From positions 1 through 64,000 of the forward strand of contig CAICTM010000288.1 of the NCBI GenBank assembly GCA_903772945.1: a stretch of 64,000 nt of DNA, given 5' to 3'. The position numbers were made by a program, and so were the translations under genes. The number at the start of each line of letters is the position of its first letter. The first letter of the stretch is position 1. Shown here one piece after another: positions 21,501-32,769 of the stretch. The notes beneath the pieces were generated by a model that worked only from the letters and a program-made list of their open reading frames with translations, was not told the origin of the DNA and ran no database searches. Source of the stretch: Seminavis robusta. Lineage: Eukaryota > Bacillariophyta > Bacillariophyceae > Naviculales > Naviculaceae.

Positions 21501-21988
21501 AGCTTGGCACATTTAGATCCCATACGATTTTAGATCCCATCACGGTCAGATAGAGGAAAGAATTCAAGAACCTTGCATCAATGGTGGCAAGCAACAGGAA
21601 GAGAAGCAGGACTTGCTGTTGATCATCTTCTTGCTTCCACTGCTCTTGATTGAAGGGTTGCACACCAAGGCGTTCTATAAGACTCATGATGAGCACCGGT
21701 ATTTCGGTTGAGAAAGAATCTATAAAGAAGAAGTTGCGTGACAAATAGGAAACGACCTCAATCTTATTTAGGTACAATCTGCCTAGACAGCAGCTAGTAG
21801 CACAGGGACTGGGAAATGGAGAGGTAGGAGATGACCATGGATAGAGATTGTGACGGTTCTTTCTACACAGAAGAAGACATGATCTTTCAGGTTGAAACAG
21901 GATGCGAAAATGAAAGTTGCGAATGGATGGGGCGGTAGCAAGGGGTAGCGCACACTTGCTTTGATAGCAACCTTCGACGTTGGATCTC

Positions 21989-22831
21989 CTAGTCCTTGTA
22001 GTATCCTTGCTCCCAATTTTCGCCTTCGAACTCGTCTGACCAAGCGGAGATAATGTCACCGTTATGATCCTCATCGTCAAGGTCGTGGAAGTTGTTGGGC
22101 ATCAAGCCCTGGCCTTCAAAGCTTCGGATCACGCTCCAAGCAGCTCGAAAGTCTTCTTTCACTGGAAAGTACCCCCTCTTTGCGATAAGGAGCAGTTTTC
22201 CGGCTTGCAGCGAGAACACTTGGGAGAAGACGGCTTGGCCCAAGAGAACGCAATTGCGCTCGTCGGAGACTCGTGGATCCAAATCTGCCAAGAACTGTTC
22301 AAGCTTGGTTGCTTCTGCTGCTACCAAAATGCCAGAGTCAAGGAGCGTTCGAGCCGAAGCACTACCCAGGTGGAATCGTAGCATCTTGAGAGGGACAACC
22401 TGACGGTCGGCAAGAACCAAATTTCCAACATCTTCGTTCGTTTCTTGGCAATAAATCAGCAATGAGGGAGGGTTGATGACGCCAACACCAGCCGACCAAG
22501 AAATTTCCCAAAAGAATTCGTTTGTCTGAAAGGCAGTCAAGGCAGAAATGCCGTCTTGAGGGAAGGGGAGGAGGAGCGAGTTACATCCGCTGTCAATCAT
22601 CACGTTCTGGTAAGCAATGCCAGCAAAAGAGTTGTCTCCGCTGGGAACAAAGAAGCGCTTCTTGTCGTTGCGGAGGCCCACTGCAAGGACATCTTCTGGA
22701 AGTTTTGTCAGAGCACCAACTCGGGGACTACCGGTGGGTGCTTCTACGGTTGGCATGATCAAGTGGTTCAGCACTGAATGAAGACAAGATTGTTCCTTCG
22801 TTGGATTTGTGGAGCTCGTGTGTTTCGGCAA
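21989..22831 (-). CDS. unrecognised protein with aspartic-protease-like motifs
   Basis: Single frame of 280 residues; an alternative start is Met26 (MPTVEAPTG). Two D-S-G motifs are seen: QNVMIDSGCNSLLLPFP with Asp80 and ARTLLDSGILVAAE with Asp165, and near the C-terminus VLLGQAVFSQVFSLQAGKLL, resembling the LG-x-x-F strand of pepsin-like enzymes. The spacing of 85 residues between D-S-G motifs is too short for a normal bilobed pepsin, so this may be a compact, degenerate or unrelated fold. The tail is acidic. No reverse transcriptase, capsid or repeat was found next to it. No function is assigned. Confidence 0.45.
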   Translation of the reverse strand: MPKHTSSTNPTKEQSCLHSVLNHLIMPTVEAPTGSPRVGALTKLPEDVLAVGLRNDKKRFFVPSGDNSFAGIAYQNVMIDSGCNSLLLPFPQDGISALTAFQTNEFFWEISWSAGVGVINPPSLLIYCQETNEDVGNLVLADRQVVPLKMLRFHLGSASARTLLDSGILVAAEATKLEQFLADLDPRVSDERNCVLLGQAVFSQVFSLQAGKLLLIAKRGYFPVKEDFRAAWSVIRSFEGQGLMPNNFHDLDDEDHNGDIISAWSDEFEGENWEQGYYKD

Positions 22832-23031
22832 CGAACTGAGAGCGCCGACGAGCGTTTTTTTTTAAGAGGGAACGGAATTGGGGGCCAAAGCGAAGTTTGG
22901 GGAAACCGGCAGGCGTGGCTATGAGGCCACTGAGAACCGAGAATCGCATTCCTCTGAAATTTTGTTTCACTTCTCTCAAACACTGCAGTACCGGTACGAC
23001 CTCAGCACCAATCACGTTGACCACAACGGCT

Positions 23032-23730
23032 ATGCCTCCAGTACAGTCTACGCCAACATCGGACGAATCCTCCAAAGCCGTGGGTGGACAAGGCACCAAT
23101 ACTCATGTTGGAGAGTCGAAGGCAAAAGAGCCCTCGCAGCACAATACGACGCAGCCTGTCTTGCCAATCAAATGGAAGCCCGGTTCGGCCCTGCCCTCGG
23201 AATCTTCATCCACCTCCACGACGAAGAAAGAACCCATTTTTTTGCCGTGCGAGGATGAAGAATACAAAGAAGTTGTCCAACGCAAGCATGAGCTTGAGGG
23301 ATATTTGGAAGCACAGAGAGTGCCACCCAAGAAGAAGAAAACGAAGAAAAACGTTGCGGCAAGCAGAAAAGTGTTCCAACTGAGATCCACTTAAGGCTTA
23401 GGGCCGCAGCAGATGCGGAAAGAAAGTGGGAGCAGGATCTAAAAGAGGTCAACGGCCTCTCCGACAGGCAAGTTAGTATGTGTATTGGCATTGTTGCCAA
23501 GCACCATAAGAGTGATTCCTTTCCTGACTCGGATCCTGAGGAGAACCAGAAGTACAGTACCTTGATTTGGCACGAGAGGGCTGGGATCACTTTAGGGAAG
23601 GCTACAAGTTGTCGCAAAAATATCCAGATTGTTTGGACCAAACTTTCATTGATGGGAAATGGTACATGCAAGACGAGATTGGTTGTTGTTCGTTGACCGA
23701 AGCCAGCACATCCCAGCACAGGATTTGATC
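23032..23730 (+). pseudogene. remnant of an unrecognised gene
   Basis: Protein-like sequence runs along the plus strand in successive frames: a Ser/Thr-rich, then Lys-rich part (CEDEEYKEVVQRKHELEGYL, followed by a PKKKKTKK stretch), a charged helical part (ADAERKWEQDLKEVNGLSDR) and an end around YMQDEIGCCSLTEAS. The pieces look like one gene that is broken in about two places, of unknown family and origin. It could instead be a spliced gene with poorly visible introns. Confidence 0.35.
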
Positions 23731-24074
23731 CGCTCTGTCGTATGTCATAACTCCGAGACTCCGAGTTAGCGGTAAATAAAGAGCTCATGATCTCCACGAA
23801 GCCTCCCACTACAGCATCACTCGTATGCGCGTGGCATTGAAACACAACCGATCCGATCCTCGGGCGATTCGATTCCGTCCCATGCGCGATGATTGGGTTT
23901 TGCTTTGTCCGAAGGAACAGACTGCTCGAGTTTGTGGGTTACGTAAATCTATCTAGTAATAACGTTCGAGCTGAACGCTACCAAGTTCTTCAAGATACAT
24001 GTTGTATGGTATCATCCGAGCCTTTCCGCTCCCATTTGCACTGGATTGTAGTGTTATCTAGCAAATAGTTACAT
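23731..24074. other. intergenic, 3' flank of TYW1
   Basis: No coding or repeat feature recognised. Confidence 0.4.
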
Positions 24075-26579
24075 TTATTTAGTTACCACCAGCCCTCGGA
24101 ACATCAGGCTAGCATCCTGGATCTCCTTGGCACCGTCCTTAAGCTCTGTCACGGTGGTACCACAACCAATCTCATTCTTTCGCTCGTCCATCAACTTAGT
24201 GAGTTGTTGGCGTTCTTCGTGGCTCAATTCCTTGTTGTCGTGGTCATGAGTTGGCACCCCTTCCTCATCGAACCGGGTGTACTTGGGATACTTTGTCTTC
24301 TTGCGATGTCTTGTGTCTGTGGGATCGAAGCCTTCCTCTTCTGCTCCAATGAGCGCCCAAGCAGGTGTATCGGCAACATAGTCTTTGACCGAAAAGGTGA
24401 ACGAGGAATCTCGTGCATATTGCATTGCCAGCTCATGAAACTTGTCATAGTCAATCCACGTACGCCATTTCCGGAGTCCAGTCACTGGATCATCGTATGC
24501 AAATTGATCAACTCGAGCCAACAAGACGCTGCAAGAATGTTTGTGTTCACACGCCAAACCATATTCGGGCAAGCTGTTGTCTGCCTCTCGTAGCTTGTCG
24601 AGTTCTTCCTTTAGCCGTGTCGTCAGTGCAACAACTTCGTGGTGCCAAGGTGTATTGGTCATATTCAAGTTGGAGGCATCCGACTTGCCACAAAACGTGA
24701 CACCCTTGACTTCGACCAAGGAGACCTGGCCCAGAGCAACTAACTGTGCGTATCCCTCCACCTCGTCAAAGTTCCATCCCTTGACGACCGTCAGACGAGC
24801 CACGGTGCGTTGCCCCTTGTCTTTCAACGAAACCAACGATTGCTTCAATCGATCCCATGCATCGTTGAACAATGGCCGGTCAATGGCAATCAAACTCTCT
24901 TGCGTTGGTGCATCGACACTGACATAGAGCTGCGTAATGGGTCGTAGACTCTCAATTGCCTGAGGATGCTGTCCATTCGTCACGAGAAACGTGGATATTT
25001 TGCGAGAATGCAAATCGCCCAAGAGCTCACCCACGCGAGGATACATGATGGGTTCTCCCACCAGACTCAATGCACAGTGGCGCACCGTCAATGCTTCGTT
25101 CCAGCGATCCATCCGTACTCCTGGAATTCCCTTGGCTTCTTTGATCATTTGGACATGTGTGTTGACGGCCTGCTCCACGATAAAATGTGGATCATCCGTC
25201 TTCCACTTCCACTCCTTACCAACGGGGTTCTTGTGATGACGCCAGCAAAAGACACACTTGTTGGCACATGCCAGTGACGGTGTTGCTTCCATGCACTGAT
25301 AACTGGTAATCCCATAGAAAGTATGCTTGTAGCAACCACCACGTCCTCGCAGCTGATGCTTGGTCCATCGACACAGTTTGACGGCCGAATGAGTCCCGAT
25401 CAATTTGTATCCTTCCTTTTTGAGAGCCTCCGCCTGTGATGGTGTGACCATTTCTGGTGGAGCACCACCATTCTCCTTGTTGTTGTTATTTTCATCCGCG
25501 GCCATGACATCTCCCATGTCTTCTAAATCCGCCACGGCAGGTTCTCCCGGTTGTTGCTCGTCATCTGACTCGTACTCTTCGTCTTGCTGTTGCTGCTGTT
25601 GATCTTTGTTGGATGAATTATTGGATTGCTTCCCGCAGCAGTCGCCACTCTCATTGTTTTTGTTTTTGCTGTTACAAGAAGAAGTGGTTTTGTTGTTGTT
25701 CTTTTGATTTTTCGCGCCATTATTATTATCAAATTTTGGAATGCGGGCAATCAAATCATTGACCCACCGCGAAAATGTGGTCTGCGCATGATTTCCCACC
25801 GCGTCATCACCCACGGCCAACCGTACAATCGTCTTGACTCCCAATTGATGCAATGACGCTTGTGCTTCTCGTGCCGGTTTTCCCATGGAATCATCTCCAT
25901 AGGCGGAAGATCCCATTCCAAAAATACCCACATGAAGTTTCTTTTTCAATGGAAATTTTTCAATTCTCCAATCCGTCTCGAGTTCTTGCAGTGTGGATGC
26001 CAGTGTGGTGGCAGTGGGAGGCCAAGTCCCGGATGTGTAGGTGGGAAGCAGCAAGATTAATTTGGGGAGTGGCTGGTTGTTGTTCTTGTTCGTGTTGCCT
26101 GATTTTGGTGGTTCCTCATCTTCATCGTTGAGTAGCTCATCCCACCAATCCAGTTCGTCCATTTTGACCACTTGTATCTGGTAGTTGGAATTCTTGTTGT
26201 TGACCACAAGCGCAATCTGGAGTGCTTCTTGTAGCTGAGCTGCGTACTTGGCACAACTACCCGTCACAGACCCATGTGCAATGGTAATGGCGCCCTTGGT
26301 CAGTACGCGAACAAGCTTATCGTTGGTTTCTCCAGTCAGTGCAATTTCCGAGACAGGAGGGCGCACTAATACTTCGTCGTCCTTCTTTTCTTCGTCTGGC
26401 AGTGATGCCCTGGCTTGGATTTTCGGGTCTTTCTCATTGTTGTTGCCTTTATTAGTGGTCTTGCTTTCGATCTGTTTGTTGTTTTTCTGCCAGACAAAGC
26501 TTATTGCAACGGCAGCCATCGTGGCCATGGCAGCAGTGGCCAGCCATACGGATCCGCGTTGGTTGGAACTCATCACCAT
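24075..26579 (-). CDS. TYW1: tRNA 4-demethylwyosine synthase
   Basis: Intronless, 834 residues. Order: short N-terminus with one hydrophobic helix (about 10-29), a flavodoxin-like FMN domain (about 90-280, with TYTSGTWPPTATTL and GMGSSAYGD), an Asn/Gln- and Asp/Glu-rich linker (about 290-375), then the radical SAM core with its iron-sulphur cysteines in ACANKCVFCW (about Cys437, Cys441, Cys444), and the TYW1 C-terminal part (WALIGAEEEGFDPTDTRHRK). TYW1 condenses N1-methylguanosine-37 of tRNA-Phe with two pyruvate carbons to build the tricyclic wyosine core. The N-terminal helix suggests anchoring to a membrane, as for an ER-facing enzyme. Start at 26579, with a second Met two codons on. Confidence 0.95.
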   Translation of the reverse strand: MVMSSNQRGSVWLATAAMATMAAVAISFVWQKNNKQIESKTTNKGNNNEKDPKIQARASLPDEEKKDDEVLVRPPVSEIALTGETNDKLVRVLTKGAITIAHGSVTGSCAKYAAQLQEALQIALVVNNKNSNYQIQVVKMDELDWWDELLNDEDEEPPKSGNTNKNNNQPLPKLILLLPTYTSGTWPPTATTLASTLQELETDWRIEKFPLKKKLHVGIFGMGSSAYGDDSMGKPAREAQASLHQLGVKTIVRLAVGDDAVGNHAQTTFSRWVNDLIARIPKFDNNNGAKNQKNNNKTTSSCNSKNKNNESGDCCGKQSNNSSNKDQQQQQQDEEYESDDEQQPGEPAVADLEDMGDVMAADENNNNKENGGAPPEMVTPSQAEALKKEGYKLIGTHSAVKLCRWTKHQLRGRGGCYKHTFYGITSYQCMEATPSLACANKCVFCWRHHKNPVGKEWKWKTDDPHFIVEQAVNTHVQMIKEAKGIPGVRMDRWNEALTVRHCALSLVGEPIMYPRVGELLGDLHSRKISTFLVTNGQHPQAIESLRPITQLYVSVDAPTQESLIAIDRPLFNDAWDRLKQSLVSLKDKGQRTVARLTVVKGWNFDEVEGYAQLVALGQVSLVEVKGVTFCGKSDASNLNMTNTPWHHEVVALTTRLKEELDKLREADNSLPEYGLACEHKHSCSVLLARVDQFAYDDPVTGLRKWRTWIDYDKFHELAMQYARDSSFTFSVKDYVADTPAWALIGAEEEGFDPTDTRHRKKTKYPKYTRFDEEGVPTHDHDNKELSHEERQQLTKLMDERKNEIGCGTTVTELKDGAKEIQDASLMFRGLVVTK

Positions 26580-26863
26580 CGTCGTTAGCCGTACTAGAAA
26601 AGAAATCTGACCAACTCGATCTTTGTCAAGGAAAAAGGTGAGAATCTTTGTCCTTCACTGGAGGCGACGAGTGCAGATTGGGTGGCTGCGAAATGCGAAA
26701 AGATGAGGGTTTGGCTACGCCGGTCTTGCTTCCGTCACGAGGATGATCCAAACGAGGCTTTCAATGCCAAGGACAGCTCTGACAGCTCATAGCCCATCGG
26801 GACTGGGCATGCCATCAGCCATCCTGCTAGTCTACTAGCGGTACCAGGTACTAGCTAGCTAGT

Positions 26864-28558
26864 ATGTGCCACCTGTCAATGATAACAACAAAATCAAAGC
26901 ACTCCACTCCAAATAATGAAACTATAGCCTCCCATGATGATGAGGAAGAAGATGAAGAGATGATGTCCACTAATAATCCAATAACTACCAACACATCATC
27001 TTCAGTCTGTGGCATTCGCAATGTCTCTGGTGTAGGATGCCACTTGTCAAGTGCCATTGTTGTGCTTTGCTATGCACTGGTTCCATTGCGACAAGCTCTC
27101 ATTCATCTTCTGGAATGTCATGACAACAATAACCACAATAACAGTCAACCAGCCATATGCACCCCCGAAAGCCAAGCTCTGCTGGAACTCGCACGGCTGT
27201 TGCACGAAATGGTAACGACGACGACGACAAGCAGTAGTGTAGATCCGTCACGTGTGTTTGCAGCATTTTCCAGCCAATGCAATCCGTACGAGTTGGGGGA
27301 TGCCACGAGAGCCATGGCCGCCTTATTGAAGAGAATACGATCCATCTATAATAATAATAAGAAGAATGACAATACACAGGAAGAAGAAACCAATAATCCA
27401 AGCATTGGCAAAGCAAAGGAGGAATTCAAATCATTCTATGAAGGTCTGTTGGGTGGTCCAACTGCCATGCAACAATCACTGGTGGGCACAAAGCGAATGG
27501 TACCCAGATCATCTCTAACAACAGCCGAGCAAGAAGCTACAGCACTGAAACAAATTGAAATTGAAACAGAAACAGTCACAATCATCCGACACAAACAGAA
27601 AAGAGTGCCCATGCCCTGTCCCTTTCCTGTGGACTGTTCTACTGCCGACTCCACATCACTCCAGGAGGCTTTCCAAGAAGCTCTGGCACCCAAACCTGTC
27701 AAAGGATACAACTGGGATCGAGATCCTGGTAACAGCATGGACTATGAACAATCCATCCAGCCTGATGAATCCTCTCATCAAGCCAGAGGCAGTGATGAGG
27801 AAGAATCATCATCATCAACTAGTGATTGGACCACATCCAAGCAAACAACTTTTTGTCACCCTCTTCCTGCCTTTCTACTACTGCATCTACAACGTTTTGA
27901 ATACCATCAACGTCATGGACAAATCCAAGCCACGCAAGGCATTATGGAGATTCCCTTGCAGCTGGAGGTGCCATGCCATGATGGCGACAACAAGGATGAC
28001 ATCAACAGTACCTACTATTCCCTTGTGGGAGGCATTTTGCATGTTGAGGATGAGGATGCTGACACACAGTCCGAAGACTATGAAGGAGGCCACTATGTAG
28101 CTGTATGTCAAGATGACGATAACAACTGGTTTCTCATCAATGACGAAAAGGTCATTCCGCTAAAAGAGACAGTGGTACTTGATCTGCTCGCTGGCAAGGC
28201 CCACAGCAGCAACATTGCTGCAAATTTGACTGACAATGCGGGAACTATTATGAGGGGTGTCATGTTGGTGTACTCGTGTTGGGATGAACAAAAATGCAAA
28301 CTGTCCATAGTAAACGAATCCTTGTCACGGTTGGCGGAGGAAGGCAAAACCATCCTACCAACCGTGCCCAAAGAACAACAATTAGCATACAATATGGTGG
28401 GAAAGAGACTACGAATTCGTTGGGCCAAAGGGAAGTTCTATGCTGGCAAAGTGACATCGTACAATGCAACAACGGGAAAGCACAGTGTCCAGTACGATGA
28501 TGGCGATGTGCGAGAGTACCTGCTGCACAAGAAAACCATAGAGTGGGAAGATGAATAG
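26864..28558 (+). CDS. ubiquitin-specific protease (USP) with Tudor-like C-terminus
   Basis: Single exon, 564 residues. The USP Cys box is GIRNVSGVGCHLSSAIVVLC with candidate nucleophile Cys59; the oxyanion-side residue normally Asn is not obvious. The His box is GGHYVAVCQDDDNNWFLIND with His410 and the Asn-Asp pair, and FLLLHLQRFEY is the usual core strand before it. Between them are acidic, Thr- and Ser-rich insertions. Residues about 510-562 (VGKRLRIRW, GKFYAGKVTSYN, HSVQYDDGD) form a Tudor-like barrel, as in proteins that read methylated tails. It should remove ubiquitin from a substrate, perhaps on chromatin; that last step is inference. A paired promoter with TYW1 lies in the 284 bases before it. 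Confidence 0.8.
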   Translation: MCHLSMITTKSKHSTPNNETIASHDDEEEDEEMMSTNNPITTNTSSSVCGIRNVSGVGCHLSSAIVVLCYALVPLRQALIHLLECHDNNNHNNSQPAICTPESQALLELARLLHEMVTTTTTSSSVDPSRVFAAFSSQCNPYELGDATRAMAALLKRIRSIYNNNKKNDNTQEEETNNPSIGKAKEEFKSFYEGLLGGPTAMQQSLVGTKRMVPRSSLTTAEQEATALKQIEIETETVTIIRHKQKRVPMPCPFPVDCSTADSTSLQEAFQEALAPKPVKGYNWDRDPGNSMDYEQSIQPDESSHQARGSDEEESSSSTSDWTTSKQTTFCHPLPAFLLLHLQRFEYHQRHGQIQATQGIMEIPLQLEVPCHDGDNKDDINSTYYSLVGGILHVEDEDADTQSEDYEGGHYVAVCQDDDNNWFLINDEKVIPLKETVVLDLLAGKAHSSNIAANLTDNAGTIMRGVMLVYSCWDEQKCKLSIVNESLSRLAEEGKTILPTVPKEQQLAYNMVGKRLRIRWAKGKFYAGKVTSYNATTGKHSVQYDDGDVREYLLHKKTIEWEDE

Positions 28559-28977
28559 AATGCTACGCAGTTGAGTACACAACAAGAGTGTACATGCAAT
28601 TGATAGAACGATGAATCGAATCTAGAAATCAGCAGGGGATGGACACCATAGCTCATGAATACCGTACTTATAGTGGCTGGAGGTATGAGTTGAGTCGAGT
28701 CAACAGCTCTCAATTCTCTTCCAACAGGGATGCTACGACTGTACCGATAGAAGCGCGAAATTCACCTGTGGAAAAGCCAGCAGGGGCAAGCTTTGTAGTT
28801 AGTGGAATGATTCGATTCGATCGAAGTGGCAACTAAAGGGAGGAGAGGGCAGCCTACAGCTGCTTGGTTTGTCGGGAACCAGTTTCTCTCCATATTGCAA
28901 GCTCGCGAAGCAACCACGTTGCATTACACTAAGTATCTTTTCTTATAAAGTATAAACACTGATCCTAAGACATCTAG
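28559..28977. other. convergent 3' region
   Basis: 419 bases between the USP and CLC gene ends. It includes ATTCGATTCGATCGAA near 28810. No coding signal. Confidence 0.5.
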
Positions 28978-31708
28978 CTAGAGAAAATTGGTGACTTCGT
29001 CGTTGGCATGGGCGTTCCTTCCCCGAAGCAAAGAGTGGGTCAAGCTCTCTGGAAGCAAGTCCTTCCTGGTGATGATACCCACAACTTGGTTGTTGTGGTT
29101 GACAACGCAGAGAAATCGTAATCCCAAAGTACGGAAGAGACGGTAGGTCCTCTGAATCGACGCAGTTTCGTTCACCGTGTAGGGTGCGGTGTTCGCGTAA
29201 GGACGCAAGTCCAACCAGCAATTGCGATCACCATCTCTCATCTCGACATCTCCAATGGTGGGGTAGCGAGGATAAGCTCTCTCGATTGTATCCCACTGTA
29301 CAAGAGGACTCAGTCGTCTGGGTCCCAAGCTTTCACAAACACCTTCATGAGACGCAACTTCGTCGTTGAGCACATCAGGTGATCCAAAGGCCCTCCTCTG
29401 CAAAAGTGTACACAGCATCGATCGGCTGGCCGTTCCATACAAAGTGCCACCACTCTCCGTGTCCACAATCGGGAAGGTTCCGTGAGAGCAGCTCCTGAGA
29501 AGATCATAAACGACTCCTGCGCGTTCCACGGGGCGCAAGCACTTGACCTCAGTGGACATGACTTGTCCAGCCACAATCTCATTTCGTTCGGCAATGGGTG
29601 GAACTTCCGGTTCCAAAAACGGAATGTTCTTCAAGTGAATGTGGATATCATACAGACCCTCGTTGAAGACATTGCCCGTGAATCGCGCTGACATGAGGGT
29701 CAACATCAATGGCAAGACATACTGCATGTCGCCAGTAGCCTCGAGCAGGATAACCGTCAAGGAAATGGTCATTCTCGCCATTCCTCCGAGGACAGCGGCA
29801 GCCCCCATCAAAGCATACGTACCAGAGTCCGCAAAGGTTCCATTGGTATGGTCCAGCTTGTGCAAAAGGTGGCCACAGAGACGTCCAAAGGCGGCACCGG
29901 AAAGCAATGACGGGACAAACAAACCACTGGGCACGGCAATTCCATACACAAGAGTAGCCAAGGTGATGTAGGGAATGAAGAAGAAGAACAGCGCACCAGA
30001 AGAGAATGTACTGGTATCGTCCACGCCGACTTCGCGAAAGTGGAACAGCTGCTTGATGGCCACATCCGCCTCGGTGAAAATCAAACTGGCGACTTCGTTG
30101 TACTCCTTGCCAGGTTGGCAGCGGAAGGGGACAAGCGCTTCAACGAGATTCTTCTCCTGATTACTCCAGTCTTGAATATCGGTAGGCAATTGTGTGCATC
30201 GATTCCAGAGCAGGGGCATGACAAAGGACACCGTGGAGACGATGACACTGATCACAATAACCTCGAGGAATCGTCTTGTTGGGGAAAAGTTGATACGTTT
30301 CATGCGCCAAATGGTCAAGTGCTCATTGGCTGCGTTGAAGACAGCTCCAATTAAACCTCCAAGGCATCCAATAATAACGAAGAAAGTGAGCTCCCAAATG
30401 GAAAAGTTGGATGCATCACCACTAAGATTGATCCAGGCAGAAATCAGTGTTAGCAGCCGAATCCCATAATGACTTCCTAACCCGTACACCAACATAAACG
30501 TACCTCAAACTGTTGAATTCTCCAAACGAAAAGAGTTTTTCGACATTGGCTTGTCCCCACCACGAGTCCACATTGCGAATGGCAAACAGGGTGGAAATGG
30601 TCGTCATAGCACAGAAAAAGGCACGCCAAGTCAATTTGGTACTCCAATACGACGCTCCTTCTTCAAGTGAGAAGAGCACACCTCCAATGGGAGCTCCAAA
30701 GGCCGAGGCTACACCCGCGGCAGCACCACATGCCACAAAATCACGCTTTTCTCGATCATTGCGGAAATCCGAAAACTTGGAAAAGCTCGTGTCGACTCCC
30801 CAGAACTTGGTCTTTCCCTGCGAGATTCCAGCGGCCACGACGGCACCACTGTGCACCATGGGTCCTTCCTTTCCCACGGGCAAACCCGCCGCTACACTAA
30901 AGGCAACACCCACCGCCTTGCAAAACAGAGTCTTGACACGGACAAAGCGTGGCAAATCAATTCCATTCAAGAAGCACTTGATTTCGGGGATACCTGATCC
31001 GGCACTGACTGGTTCCCACATGACAAAGAGGGAGGCAATGGCAGCGTAGATAGTCTGGTAGAATACAAACATGACAAAGGCCGAACTGCCTCCAAACCAA
31101 GAATGCGAGCCCCCTGCCTCGCTGTCGGTGCCACCCTTGGCAGCATCGTCGGTCTGGAATAGATCATCGGCAGCGCCAGAAACACCACCGGCTTCACTGC
31201 TGATACTGCTGTGATGAACCGACTCACTGAGCAGGTCGTAGACATGGTCAAATTTTCGCTCGGTGAGTTTCTTGGAGGCGAGATTACAAAGGGTAGCCAC
31301 GACGGCTTGAATGACACCAATCACAAAGGTCAATACCCATCGCTTCAAAGCACGTTTCTTTCCTGTAGTCCACCAATGGCCACGGTTGCTAAAGTGTACC
31401 TGTGCTACGTAGGCTCTCCAGACTTCACTTTCGTCGGGTTCGTAGTTGTGCGATTGAATGCCATTATCCTTGTTGGGTGCCAAGGGAGAATACTTCAACA
31501 CACCTCCTCCACCGTAGCCATCTCCACGAAGACTGGTGGGTGCCTGATTGGCGAGATAAAAGGGGGTAGTGTACCCTACACCCTTGGTGCCGTTGTAGCC
31601 ATCGTCGTCGCCGTCTCCAGAAGCATGGCGAGATCGAATGCCGCTTCCGCCATTGCCCACTTGGCTGTAATTGTGATTGCCGCCGCCATTCATTTGATAC
31701 CCTTCCAT
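28978..31708 (-). CDS. CLC-family chloride channel/antiporter
   Basis: Two exons on the minus strand (31708-30504 and 30421-28978, phase-2 junction in an 82-base intron) give 882 residues. A Gly/Asn-rich cytosolic N-terminus leads to the CLC membrane domain with all three signatures: GSGIPEIKCFLNG (about 236-248, Ser at the selectivity position, so chloride rather than nitrate is expected), GKEGPMVHSG with the gating glutamate at about 280, and GAPIGGVLFSLEEGAS. Two CBS domains form the C-terminus (VMSTEVKCLRPV..., FLCVVNHNNQVVGIITRKDL). It likely acts in an intracellular or plasma membrane. The intron interrupts the membrane domain between two helices. Confidence 0.93.
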
Positions 31709-32769
31709 ATTTTATAATATATTAGCTTTCCAGATTATCAAATATCTAATGCCACAGAACAGCAGAGCGTGGGTTGTCGAGTATATTAGGTGCAGTGGCA
31801 ATGGGGTAGTTTGGTGACGGAATTCGGCCGTGATGTGAGTGGTGGCACTTCTATAGGGTGATATTGCACCTACTAAACCAGCAAAAAAACTGTCAATTCT
31901 CCTTACCTTCCTTATTACTCCTTTCTCCCAATAAACAACAATAACCAAAACTTCTTGTACCAATGATGATCCTTCCAATGGTACCTGAACATTCACAACA
32001 TTGTGCCGGAATGCAGCAAAGTATCGAAAAGTGTTGCCAGCGCCGTCAACAAAGCCGCCTTCAGGAACGAAACATGGGCGTTGCGCACAAGCCAGCGGAT
32101 TGAACTCAAAGAATTAGAGGGGCAAAAAATTAAATTTTACTTAGGCCGACCATCAACCTTCGAGGGTGCTCCTTCCGCTGCTCGTTCTATCCCAATTTTC
32201 AAAGTGCGTTGGGATGAAGACGGAGGTGCTTGGTTATTGCTAGCTGTCAAGTTCCTTTCTGTTCTGCAATCAAAACTATGAACTGGCACCTCACCCAGCC
32301 CGAGCACGAGAAAGGATGAAGTGAGCTATGGTGGCTCTAGCTAGCTAGCTACTGGTAGTGTTACAGGCCGGTGTGGTGTCGGAACGTTTTTATCATTAGC
32401 CAACTGCAAGGTCTCTGCCCCGGGAAGGAGTACAGCGTACGGTACCTGACGATTGACTGTTGCTTATTGTCTGTTTTTGCTGCGACCACGCGTTCCAGCT
32501 CACTACGGTGGCCTAGGTTTGGCGCCATTTTGTTTGAGACTGAACATTTTGTCCCAGGCGCTCGGGGCTCGTCAAGTACCGTAGTAATGACTGATCGTGG
32601 CAGCAGAGCTAGCTACCTGCACGGTACTTGTATGTTGATTGTGTCGCCTAGCTAGGGATCGGACTGGTCCATCGAATTCCTTGAGCATGAACTTGGCAAA
32701 ACCTTGACCTAAGACTCAGGCTCGAGCAATCTCCCAAGCCGATTTAGGCACGTGGACTGCAATGAGCAT
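31709..32769. other. intergenic region
   Basis: 1.06 kb between the start of the CLC gene and the 3' end of the third SGNH-like gene. It has a TAGCTAGCTAGCTA palindrome at about 32339-32351 and GGTACC/GTACGGTACC motifs near 32435. A 92-codon plus-strand frame at 32003-32281 is protein-like but unsupported. Confidence 0.45.

Noticed and set aside
21989-22831. Retropepsin of an LTR-type element
   Set aside because: No reverse transcriptase, integrase, capsid or long terminal repeats lie nearby.
28800-28825. GATTCGATTCGATCGAA-like motif, also near 39815, 52283 and 59256
   Set aside because: Too short and variable to call a dispersed repeat or a binding site without a genome-wide count.
32003-32281. 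92-codon frame in the CLC-SGNH spacer
   Set aside because: Protein-like composition only; no family, splice signal or neighbour supports it.
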